Under the pieces are notes generated by a model that was not told the origin of the DNA, did not search any database, and saw nothing but the letters and a program-made list of their open reading frames with translations. 20,923 nucleotides of DNA from a virus. The stretch is from the IMG/VR virus record IMGVR_UViG_3300031999_000232, positions 1 to 20,923 of that record. One strand, given 5' to 3'. The translations under genes were made by a program, and so were the position numbers. Each line of letters starts with the position of its first letter. Position 1 is the stretch's first letter. Positions 13,054 to 20,605 of the stretch are shown here, one piece after another.

Positions 13054-15153
13054 ATGAATATATCTTTTAAATCAATTTTTAAAAGTTTTGTTGTAGATAA
13101 GCCTCAACAAGTAGTTCCATTTTATCCAACAGTTTTAGAAAATGGAAATTTTCAGGATAAAAAAGATATTGAAGATCCTACAGCAAAATTTGCAGGACCA
13201 GTTCATATTGGAACAATATTTAAATCAAAAGTTCAGAGGTCTAATGTAAGTTTTAATAAATCTGAATATGATTTACCAATGATAGCAAATGCTGTACAAC
13301 TAGATGGAATTTTAAGAAGAGCTGTTAATATTTTTGTTGAACACGTATTAAAAAATGGATTTGAATTTAGTTCTAAAAATGACAAAATACAAAAACATGT
13401 AAATAGAAGAATTAAAGAAATTCAAAATCTAACTGGGATAACTTTTTCAGAATTACTTAATCAAATTACTACGCAATTAGTTACTTATGGAAATGCTTAT
13501 GTTGTAAAAGTTAGAACAAAAGATATTTCTAAATTTGGAAAATCATATTATTTATATAATAGAGAAAGTAATCCAATTGTTGGACTTTTTGTTTTAGATG
13601 CATCTACAATGGAAGTTGGTTTAAATCCCCAGGGATGTGTAACTACTTATAAACAAACTATTCGAGGTGAAGCTAGGGAGTGGGATGAACGAGATATTAT
13701 ACATTTTACTTATAATAAAATTCCTGGAACACTTACTGGTCAATCTCAAATACTTCCTGTTCTTGATGACGTTAGAGCCTTAAGAAAATTAGAAGAAGAA
13801 ATTGAAATATTAGGATTTCAATATTCTATTCCATTATATTTATATAAAGTAGGAAATAAAGATATTCCCGTTGCTCCAGGTGAATTGGATGCAGTAAGTT
13901 CTACTATAAATAATATGCCTGCTTATGGAATGTTAGTTGTTCCAGGACATCATTCAATTGAAATTCCCGCCAATGCAAATAATGTTCTAGATATTATTAA
14001 ATATGTTGATCACTTTAAACAAAGAATTTATAGTGGTCTTGGTGTTTCTCCTGTGGCAATGGGTGAAGGAGATACTTCTAATAGAGCAACCAGTGAAGCA
14101 CTAGATGCTTCAATGCAATCTGTTACCAAAGCATATCAACAAATCGTTAAAAATAAAATTGAAATGGATATAATTAGGGAAATTCTTCTAGATGGTGGTT
14201 TTAAAAATATTGAAGATGAATTAGAATTTAATTTTCCTGAAATAGATTTAGATAATCAAATTAAAAAAGAAACACACATTATTGCAAAATGGCAAAATAA
14301 TATTATCACCAGAACTGAAGCTAGAAACGAAATGGATTATGAAATAAATGTTGATGATAAAGATACGTTTCTACATATAGTTGATATACCTAAAATTGAA
14401 GCTCAAGCAAAAGCACAAGTTAAAGTTATACAAGCTAAAGCCGCTGCAATGCCAGAATCTACATCAAAAGGTACGGGTGAGTCGGAAACTGTACCTGCTC
14501 TACCAAAACCTAATGCTGGCGGTCATTCAGTAACAAAAGTTACTCATAAAGTTATTGCTCCTCCTCAAAATAAACAAGCAAAATCTACAAGTAACAAAGT
14601 TGCTCCAGCTAATCAACACGGTAAAAAAGTAAGACCAAAATATGTTAAAAATGAAGTGGATAATCTATTCGATGGATTATCACTTTTTAATAAAGAAGAA
14701 TTTTGTACTAATCTTCATAATGACTTAAAAATGCATTTATTAGAAGAATTGGATTATACTATAGATAATATGTGTAGTTTCTATCACATGGAACAACCAG
14801 AAAAGAAAGATAATATTCTTGATTTATATTTTTCTGGACTTAATTTAATTATAGATGATAGAGTTGGAAGAGCTATTAAATTATTAGATGATGATGTTAA
14901 ATTAAGTTTATTTTCGGATCAAACTAAAGAGTTTTTTGATAATCAATCTAATAAAATTGAAAATTTAGCAAAAATTTTGATGTGCAAGTCATTAGGATTC
15001 AAGACTATACTAATTACATCAGATGAATGTTTAACACATTCAGATGTTAATTTAAACATTAATCAAATGGATTTTTCTAAAATACCACCATTTGGATATA
15101 AATGTAAGTGTAAAATAGATGAAGAGATTTTTAATGAATTCAAATATTCCTGA
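13054..15153 (+). CDS. portal protein with MuF-like C-terminal tail, 699 aa
   Basis: The portal is the dodecameric ring at the capsid vertex through which DNA is packaged and ejected. Residues about 60-450 have the portal pattern: a first helix with LRRAVNIFVEHVL, ITTQLVTYGNAYVV, DERDIIHFTYNK, LPVLDDVRALRKLEEEIE and SGLGVSPVAMGEG followed by NRATSEALDAS. A Lys/Ala/Pro/Ser-rich linker (about 465-545) leads to a helical C-terminal domain ending in LGFKTILITSDECLTHSD and IPPFGYKCKCKI. That end resembles the Cys/His signature of MuF-type head morphogenesis proteins. The start has a modest AGG ribosome site. The 20-35 base overlap with the protease gene implies coupled expression. Confidence 0.9.
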   Translation: MNISFKSIFKSFVVDKPQQVVPFYPTVLENGNFQDKKDIEDPTAKFAGPVHIGTIFKSKVQRSNVSFNKSEYDLPMIANAVQLDGILRRAVNIFVEHVLKNGFEFSSKNDKIQKHVNRRIKEIQNLTGITFSELLNQITTQLVTYGNAYVVKVRTKDISKFGKSYYLYNRESNPIVGLFVLDASTMEVGLNPQGCVTTYKQTIRGEAREWDERDIIHFTYNKIPGTLTGQSQILPVLDDVRALRKLEEEIEILGFQYSIPLYLYKVGNKDIPVAPGELDAVSSTINNMPAYGMLVVPGHHSIEIPANANNVLDIIKYVDHFKQRIYSGLGVSPVAMGEGDTSNRATSEALDASMQSVTKAYQQIVKNKIEMDIIREILLDGGFKNIEDELEFNFPEIDLDNQIKKETHIIAKWQNNIITRTEARNEMDYEINVDDKDTFLHIVDIPKIEAQAKAQVKVIQAKAAAMPESTSKGTGESETVPALPKPNAGGHSVTKVTHKVIAPPQNKQAKSTSNKVAPANQHGKKVRPKYVKNEVDNLFDGLSLFNKEEFCTNLHNDLKMHLLEELDYTIDNMCSFYHMEQPEKKDNILDLYFSGLNLIIDDRVGRAIKLLDDDVKLSLFSDQTKEFFDNQSNKIENLAKILMCKSLGFKTILITSDECLTHSDVNLNINQMDFSKIPPFGYKCKCKIDEEIFNEFKYS

Positions 15154-16657
15154 TTCTGTAGATGTAAAATTAAAAGCTTCACATTTTGAGTATATTAATA
15201 GAAATGCTGTTAGATATACTGATAAGGCAGTTAAAAAAGGTACTCCCTCTTGGTTAACTCCTTATAATAAACCACAATTGGTAATGCACAATAAAACTAG
15301 TGATCCAATTGGTAGAATAATAGATTATAAAATAATTAAATTAAAAGATACTTCTTCTGAAGAACCTCCCAATTACATTCAATTAACTGCAAGAATTACT
15401 GATAAAGATGCTATATCCAAAGTTTTAGATGGACGATATAACACAGTTTCTGTAGGATCTAGAACATCTAGAGTTTTATGTAGTGAATGTAACCAGGTAA
15501 TTACTGAAGATGGACTTTGTGATCATAAAAAAGGATCATATAATGAAAAGGGCGATATAATTCACTGGATAATAGACCAATTGGATTATACTGAATGCTC
15601 TTTTGTAAATGAACCAGCTGATGATTATACTAAAATCGAAGAAATTAATTATGGTAAAGGTTGGATTAAATTTAATGAATTTCTTGATAATAGAACAAAA
15701 TTACTGGCTGAACTTAAACTGGAGGATTGCATGTCACAACAGACGGATGCTAAACTTAGTACAGAAACTAGGAATAAACTGCCTGAAAGTGCATTCTGCG
15801 GTCCTGGAAGATCTTTTCCTGCCCACGATAAAGCCCACGTTACTGCTGGACTTAGACTTCTGAATAAATCAAACTTTTCAGATGCTACTAAATCTAAAAT
15901 TAAAGCGTGTTTGTATCGTAAGGGAAAAAGATATGGTATCGCACCATCCACGGATGAACTACAAGAAAATCCTGATCTACTAATAATGGGAATAGATGAT
16001 GAATGGAGTCCTGAACAATTAGTAGAACTTGAAACTTTTTTTAAAGATAATCCAGATGCAGATCTTCCAAGCACAGAAGACACCGAGGATCAAACTAACA
16101 CTCAAACTCCAAATCTTGAAACAACTACACTTGATATTCAAAAATTAAAGGTAGGGGAATTACGAGATTTGGTAATCAAACTTCAAAAAGATATTGAAAC
16201 TTTAATTTCTATTAGTAAAGAAACTATCGAAAATAGAGATAAGAAAATAATTGAATTAGATAAAAAAATTACAGATTCTGATACAATTACAACTCAAAGA
16301 GAAGAAGAAATTAATAAATATCTAGATGAAAATGCAATTTTAAGTAAAAAATTTAGAGATTCAGTTATTTCTAATATTTTGGATCTTAAAGTGGCCGATA
16401 ATAATAGTGAGGAACGCTCAAAACTTTTAGATAAACTTTCTAAAAGACAGATTGAGAGTCTCCTAGACTCATTAGATGATTTGAGAATAAATAAAATTGC
16501 AAATATGCAAACAGGTTCTGAAGAGAAAATATTAAATACAACTCTTACAGATTCTACGAATTCTGATAAAGAAAAGAAAATTCAGAATACTAACGAAGAG
16601 AATGAAGATAAATTTTCACTCTTCAATAAAGATAGAAGTCAAATAACGGAGGACTAA
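15134..16657 (+). CDS. prohead protease fused to a scaffold-like C-terminal region, 507 aa
   Basis: The prohead protease cuts scaffold and capsid proteins during head maturation. I chose the ATG at 15134 (GAAGAG about eight bases upstream) over 15119. The protease domain covers about residues 1-165, with the presumed catalytic His52 in QLVMHNKTSDPIG and Ser106 in YNTVSVGS, and a conserved-looking CSFVNEPADDY near 155-165. A CSEC...CDH set (C116, C119, C129, H131) inserted after the Ser looks like a zinc knuckle. Next is a CGPGRSFP / HVTAGLRLL module (about 205-265) that I have seen in phage head proteins, then an acidic spacer and a long coiled coil (about 335-410) typical of scaffolds. It overlaps the portal gene by 20 bases. 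Confidence 0.85.
   Translation: MNSNIPDSVDVKLKASHFEYINRNAVRYTDKAVKKGTPSWLTPYNKPQLVMHNKTSDPIGRIIDYKIIKLKDTSSEEPPNYIQLTARITDKDAISKVLDGRYNTVSVGSRTSRVLCSECNQVITEDGLCDHKKGSYNEKGDIIHWIIDQLDYTECSFVNEPADDYTKIEEINYGKGWIKFNEFLDNRTKLLAELKLEDCMSQQTDAKLSTETRNKLPESAFCGPGRSFPAHDKAHVTAGLRLLNKSNFSDATKSKIKACLYRKGKRYGIAPSTDELQENPDLLIMGIDDEWSPEQLVELETFFKDNPDADLPSTEDTEDQTNTQTPNLETTTLDIQKLKVGELRDLVIKLQKDIETLISISKETIENRDKKIIELDKKITDSDTITTQREEEINKYLDENAILSKKFRDSVISNILDLKVADNNSEERSKLLDKLSKRQIESLLDSLDDLRINKIANMQTGSEEKILNTTLTDSTNSDKEKKIQNTNEENEDKFSLFNKDRSQITED
15731..16657 (+). CDS. nested in-frame scaffold protein, 308 aa (internal start inside the protease gene)
   Basis: TGGAGGA ends four bases before an in-frame ATG (Met200 of the protease fusion), the strongest Shine-Dalgarno within that gene. 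It sits exactly at the border between the protease domain and the CGPGRSFP module. Translation from here would give a protease-free protein with the acidic spacer and coiled coil, which is how several phages (lambda C/Nu3 is the classic case) make their scaffold in excess over the protease. The nested product is inferred from the ribosome site and domain border; no other evidence is available here. Confidence 0.6.
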   Translation: MSQQTDAKLSTETRNKLPESAFCGPGRSFPAHDKAHVTAGLRLLNKSNFSDATKSKIKACLYRKGKRYGIAPSTDELQENPDLLIMGIDDEWSPEQLVELETFFKDNPDADLPSTEDTEDQTNTQTPNLETTTLDIQKLKVGELRDLVIKLQKDIETLISISKETIENRDKKIIELDKKITDSDTITTQREEEINKYLDENAILSKKFRDSVISNILDLKVADNNSEERSKLLDKLSKRQIESLLDSLDDLRINKIANMQTGSEEKILNTTLTDSTNSDKEKKIQNTNEENEDKFSLFNKDRSQITED

Positions 16658-16660
16658 TAT

Positions 16661-17866
16661 ATGTCTATTACTAACTTTTATCTACCATTAAATCAAGGTA
16701 ATACACAAAAACAAGATACTCGCACAAGACCTTCCAAATATGCTCAATCTCCTATACGTGATTGGAGATTTGAACAGAGTGAAGGTGTTAGACCTGCAGA
16801 GTATATGGGTGTGTATAAACACTTGCCAGTGGCTTTCCAAGATATAAATACTGAAGACTGGGTTGTTATTCCTAAGGGAAGAATTGTTAGTGCCGTTGGC
16901 GCTTTCAATGCTACTCCTGTTAGTGGAATAGTTCACCCGATGTCTAGTGGTTCGATTAAGATTGGAAATGCTGGAGACTATATGGGAACAGGAACTGGTG
17001 CTGTAATTGAGGCAGGAATTGATACTTCTTACTTTGGTTATGATGAACACATTGTTCAACTTTTAGTCTGGGCTAATGGTGGATCAGGAACATTTAATTA
17101 TTACTATTCTAGTGATGACGTAACTGCCAAAACTAGAGCAGCAACAACGGCATTAGCTACAGCTAGTGGAGCTTTTTCACTTCCAGCCAATATTCCTATT
17201 GGTGTGGCTTTTACTGATATTTATCAAGATATTCGCGGCCAATATCTTAATTATAGAATGCACGAAGACGGATATCATGTCTTAACAGATTGGTTCGTCG
17301 AAGTTCCATTCGTAGATTATAAAGATGCTGGTTTTGCTAGTGGATGTAATCCTGCTGCGGCGTCTTGGGGCACAACCGTTACGGTCGGTACATACGCTAC
17401 GTGGAGAGCTGTAAATAAACAATTTACTTATCTTGCGTTTGATAGTAGTACTGATACTGTAACCCCAGGTGCTTTAGTGTGTAGTGATGGTATTGGAAAT
17501 TATAAACTTCAAGTACAACCTACATTTACTACGACTGTTGCTTCTGGTTCGCATCTAATTGGTACAGTTACAACTGTTTCGAATCCAGCATATACAAGAT
17601 ATAATATGCCAAGGACTCCTCAGACAGTTGGAAAATTGTTTTCACTAGATACGAGAATTCCAAAAGATAATCTTGAAAATGTGTTAACATATCCAAGATC
17701 TGGTATGCCAGGTTCACAAACTGCTGGTGTTACAAAAAATCTATTTGATTTTGCGTACTATTGTTTGTTAATTGGTAAAGGATCGGCTCAATCAGTTGAG
17801 ACCGTTCAGTATGCTATTCGTGCTGGGCTTTTTGGGCTAGCTAGAATCCAGCTGCTTGTATCATAA
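16661..17866 (+). CDS. probable capsid decoration or head-associated protein, 401 aa
   Basis: CGGAGGA lies about ten bases before the ATG, a strong ribosome site. The protein is rich in Gly, Thr, Ser, Tyr and Ala with little charge in its middle, giving alternating beta-strand patterns (for example NYYYSSDDVTA and TTVTVGTYATW). The N-terminus contains PLNQGNTQKQDTRTRPSKY and the C-terminus YAIRAGLFGLARIQLLV. It sits between protease/scaffold and major capsid genes and shares the capsid gene's less A-rich codon use, so high expression is likely. A decoration or head-fibre protein fits best; I do not recognise the exact family. Confidence 0.7.
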   Translation: MSITNFYLPLNQGNTQKQDTRTRPSKYAQSPIRDWRFEQSEGVRPAEYMGVYKHLPVAFQDINTEDWVVIPKGRIVSAVGAFNATPVSGIVHPMSSGSIKIGNAGDYMGTGTGAVIEAGIDTSYFGYDEHIVQLLVWANGGSGTFNYYYSSDDVTAKTRAATTALATASGAFSLPANIPIGVAFTDIYQDIRGQYLNYRMHEDGYHVLTDWFVEVPFVDYKDAGFASGCNPAAASWGTTVTVGTYATWRAVNKQFTYLAFDSSTDTVTPGALVCSDGIGNYKLQVQPTFTTTVASGSHLIGTVTTVSNPAYTRYNMPRTPQTVGKLFSLDTRIPKDNLENVLTYPRSGMPGSQTAGVTKNLFDFAYYCLLIGKGSAQSVETVQYAIRAGLFGLARIQLLVS

Positions 17867-17886
17867 TTAAAGGAGAATAATTTATT

Positions 17887-19215
17887 ATGGCTTACATGAC
17901 AATTAAAGATCAAGTCGCCTGGGAAAGCTTCCCTAAAAAAGATGATCGCACAAAATACATTAATGTGTATGATGCTTTCACAAATCGTGGACGTCTAATA
18001 GACGATAAAGGCGATGTCGTTAAATTTGAATTAAAAGATCTTGTAACTAAAGAAGATCTTATTCGTTTTATGCCTCAAACAGTGGAAACTGTTGTGCGTG
18101 AAGCAATCGAACCGAACCTATTTATTGTTCAAAAACTATTTCAACAGATTACTATTGAACAAGGATCTAGAATTCAAATTGGTGCTTTAGGTGCAATGGA
18201 AGCTGGTAGAGTTGGTCAAGCTGGAGAATATCCAGAAAGAATGCTTGATCTTGATGGTGGAGATATGGTTGCGATTACTACTGACAAGTATGGTCTAAAA
18301 ATCAGTCTAACCGAAGAGGTTGTACAGCAAAACCAATTTGATGTTATTAACGTATGGCTCCGTGCTGCTGGTAAAGCAATGGCACGTTGTAAGGAAAGAA
18401 TTGCAGCAAAACTGATTAACGAGATGGGTTACAAAATCTTTGATAATGTAACTCCAACTACATCGTATGCTGGAATGACAACTGGAAGAGATATTACTGG
18501 TCTTGCTAATGGATCAATGACATCAACAGATGTATTTGAACTATATGCATATCTTCTAAATAGAGGATTTTCACCAGATACTCTTCTAATGCACCCTCTT
18601 GCTTGGAAAACATTTGCAACTGATCCAGAAATGCGTGAAGTTGTACTTGCTGCATCAACAATTGCACAAGTTAAGGGTGGACAAATGGCTCCTAATTGGG
18701 GAACTGCTCATCGAGGTTATGGTTTGAGAACTACTGGTACTGGTACTGAAACAACTGCTGGTAACACTATCAAAGGACCTAACGCTTGGTCACAGACACT
18801 TAATCCATTAGGTGCTACATGGCAGATAGCTCCAACGTATCTACCTTCACCTATCCAAGTTATCGTTACAAATTATGTTCCATTTAGTTATGGATCACAA
18901 GGTATTGAGAGAATGGATACTGGTTGCACAACTAATGTTATTATGGTTGATTCCGATAACTGTGGTGTAATTGGTCAAAGTGAACAGGTAAGAACTGATC
19001 GTTGGACTGATCCAGAGAGAGATATTCTCAATATTAAAGTTCGTGAAGCATACGGATTTGCAGTACTTGAACAAGGTAAAGCAATTGCTAAAGCAAGTAA
19101 TATTGCTATCGCACGTAACTACAACTTTAACAATGTTAATACAGTCACACTTGCAGGCTTGACTTTAAGTGGAGTTCCAAGTGGATGGGTTTCTGGAGCA
19201 ACTACTCTTCCGTAA
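17887..19215 (+). CDS. major capsid protein, HK97-fold type, 442 aa
   Basis: This protein forms the icosahedral shell. Support comes from position (after protease/scaffold and decoration, before head-completion-type genes), from length, and from HK97-like features: an N-terminal helical arm, LFIVQKLFQQITIEQGSRIQIGAL-type entry strand (residues about 77-100), the ALGAMEAGRVGQAGEYPE loop, SLTEEVVQQNQFDVINVW and the spine helix AAGKAMARCKERIAAKL, SPDTLLMHPLAWKTFATDP, and late strands IQVIVTNYVPF and IMVDSDNCGVI. AAAGGAG precedes the ATG by about eleven bases. Codon use has more C/G-ending codons than in flanking unknown genes. It ends in tandem stops TAATAG, and a terminator follows. Confidence 0.88.
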   Translation: MAYMTIKDQVAWESFPKKDDRTKYINVYDAFTNRGRLIDDKGDVVKFELKDLVTKEDLIRFMPQTVETVVREAIEPNLFIVQKLFQQITIEQGSRIQIGALGAMEAGRVGQAGEYPERMLDLDGGDMVAITTDKYGLKISLTEEVVQQNQFDVINVWLRAAGKAMARCKERIAAKLINEMGYKIFDNVTPTTSYAGMTTGRDITGLANGSMTSTDVFELYAYLLNRGFSPDTLLMHPLAWKTFATDPEMREVVLAASTIAQVKGGQMAPNWGTAHRGYGLRTTGTGTETTAGNTIKGPNAWSQTLNPLGATWQIAPTYLPSPIQVIVTNYVPFSYGSQGIERMDTGCTTNVIMVDSDNCGVIGQSEQVRTDRWTDPERDILNIKVREAYGFAVLEQGKAIAKASNIAIARNYNFNNVNTVTLAGLTLSGVPSGWVSGATTLP

Positions 19216-19242
19216 TAGATTAGTAATGTTTACAGTGTAAAT

Positions 19243-19281
19243 AAAGGGGAGCAGAACAATCTTGTTCTTCTTCCCTTTTTT
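19243..19281 (+). terminator. intrinsic terminator after the major capsid gene
   Basis: AAAGGGGAGCAGAAC (19243-19257) pairs with GTTCTTCTTCCCTTT (19264-19278) around the loop AATCTT, 15 positions with one C-T mismatch and one G-T wobble, followed by a run of T. It stands 27 bases after the capsid stop. Only about 20 bases separate it from the next start, so genes downstream probably depend on read-through. Confidence 0.9.
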
Positions 19282-19301
19282 AAAATTAAGGAGAAAGTTT
19301 T

Positions 19302-19940
19302 ATGGCAAAGGAAGTAAAAGGAAAAAGAGAAGAATTTAAATTACCAAAATATTTAAGATTGGATAAAGGATCAATGTGGTTTGATTTAGATGGAGAAATG
19401 GCTTCTGGTATTAAATTATATGCGGTTCAAAATATTTTAGTTGGAAGAACACCTGGTAGTAAAGAAATTGTAAAAGATGAATTTGATAATAATAATCTAT
19501 TAAATTATGGAAAGATACCATCAAATCTTCCATGGTATATTGATACTACAAAAATTCCAAATGAAAAATTATCTAGGATTTTATTAGCATTTAAAAATGG
19601 AATATTAGTTGAGACCAATATAGAAAATCCTCCAAAACCATTTGTAAATAAAGACGATAGAGATTTTAAATATATTAAAGATGGCGATAGAATATTTAAT
19701 GGTAAAAATAAAGAAATATATGTTAGACTACAACAACTTAACTTTGATAGATTAAGAAATTTTATTAATGAAACACCTAAGAACGAAACTGGTCGACAAA
19801 ATTTAATGGATATGTTTGAATATGAAAAGAAGGGTTATAATCCTTTAAGTCGTCCACGATTCGAAGTTCTAGAACTAATTAGATCTAAATTAAGGGAATT
19901 TGGAAACGGAATAAGTGTTATAAGGAAGAATGAGGACTAA
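19302..19940 (+). CDS. unknown phage protein, 212 aa, possible head-completion protein
   Basis: AAGGAG nine bases before the ATG is a strong ribosome site. The protein is hydrophilic with many Lys, Asn, Asp and Arg. Notable stretches are KYLRLDKGSMWFDLDGEM near residues 17-34 and an RPRFEVLELIRSKLREF helix near the C-terminus. No cysteine cluster, membrane segment or enzyme motif is seen. As the first gene after the capsid terminator it sits where head-completion or head-tail connector proteins are commonly coded. Family not recognised. Confidence 0.7.
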   Translation: MAKEVKGKREEFKLPKYLRLDKGSMWFDLDGEMASGIKLYAVQNILVGRTPGSKEIVKDEFDNNNLLNYGKIPSNLPWYIDTTKIPNEKLSRILLAFKNGILVETNIENPPKPFVNKDDRDFKYIKDGDRIFNGKNKEIYVRLQQLNFDRLRNFINETPKNETGRQNLMDMFEYEKKGYNPLSRPRFEVLELIRSKLREFGNGISVIRKNED

Positions 19941-19945
19941 TAACA

Positions 19946-20551
19946 ATGTCTTTAAAAATCACTGGTCATTATCCAAGTATAAATTCTACTGGTGTAATGA
20001 GAAACGAAACTATTAGGATATATTTTAATACTCCTATTGAACCTTCTACAATTACTTGGGACACTATTTCTGTTCAAGAAAAGAGTAGTTTTACAACTTT
20101 AGTTGGTACACTTGGTGCAGTTTGGACTTCAAGTGGAACTGTATTAGAAGCAGATTTTATTCCAACTCTAACTATGTTACCGAATAACGAATATTCGGTA
20201 TATGTTTTTGGGGCACCTAATAGTATTATTGCTAAAGACGGAACATTATTAAACGATACTTATTCTTTTGATTTTGTTACAGGAACTGGATATTATGACT
20301 CTAGTGGAAATATTGGTGTACCTTCAGGAATAACTTCTGGAGTTTATACAGATATAACATTATCTGGAATTAATATAATAGATCAGGCAAATATTAATAG
20401 TTTTTCAATATATAGTACTATTCCGCAAAATCAACAACCAAATGTTAATTTAATATTAAATGAAATACAAATGGTTTTTACTGGAAACATTACATCTACC
20501 TCACAAGAAATAGTAGATAAAATTACTATTACAGAGGAAGAAGTTTTATAA
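19946..20551 (+). CDS. Ig-like (SbsA / Big_5 type) domain protein, 201 aa, with partial second repeat
   Basis: Residues about 1-112 match the SbsA Ig-like (Big_5) pattern: ITGHYPSINSTGVMRNETI (the P-x-N/S-x-x-G start), IRIYFNTPIEPSTI, a middle with LEADFIPTLTMLPNNEYSV, and an ending KDGTLLNDTYSFDFVTG. Residues about 155-201 look like the start of a second related domain (IPQNQQPNVNLILNEIQMVF), but the gene stops after roughly 45 residues, before the domain is complete. Such domains are common in phage head, tail and fibre surface proteins and bind carbohydrate or protein partners. The gene starts five bases after the previous stop. A virion surface or tail-associated role is inferred. Confidence 0.75.
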   Translation: MSLKITGHYPSINSTGVMRNETIRIYFNTPIEPSTITWDTISVQEKSSFTTLVGTLGAVWTSSGTVLEADFIPTLTMLPNNEYSVYVFGAPNSIIAKDGTLLNDTYSFDFVTGTGYYDSSGNIGVPSGITSGVYTDITLSGINIIDQANINSFSIYSTIPQNQQPNVNLILNEIQMVFTGNITSTSQEIVDKITITEEEVL

Positions 20552-20572
20552 ATCACATAAGTGATATTTTGA
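20552..20572 (+). terminator. weak hairpin, possible attenuator
   Basis: ATCAC/GTGAT with an ATAA loop (20552-20565) followed by ATTTTGATT, directly after the Ig-like gene stop. The five-base stem is too weak for a confident terminator. Confidence 0.25.
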
Positions 20573-20605
20573 TTAAAAAGAAAGAAATTAATAAGGAGAT
20601 TTTCA

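Noticed and set aside
15119-15133. ATG at 15119 as start of the prohead protease
   Set aside because: The GAAGAG site lies inside these codons and is placed properly for 15134, not for 15119.
15649-16083. 144-codon minus-strand frame inside the protease gene
   Set aside because: It is a shadow of the real gene: Ser/Leu-rich composition from antisense of a polar protein, no ribosome site, and no other minus-strand genes.
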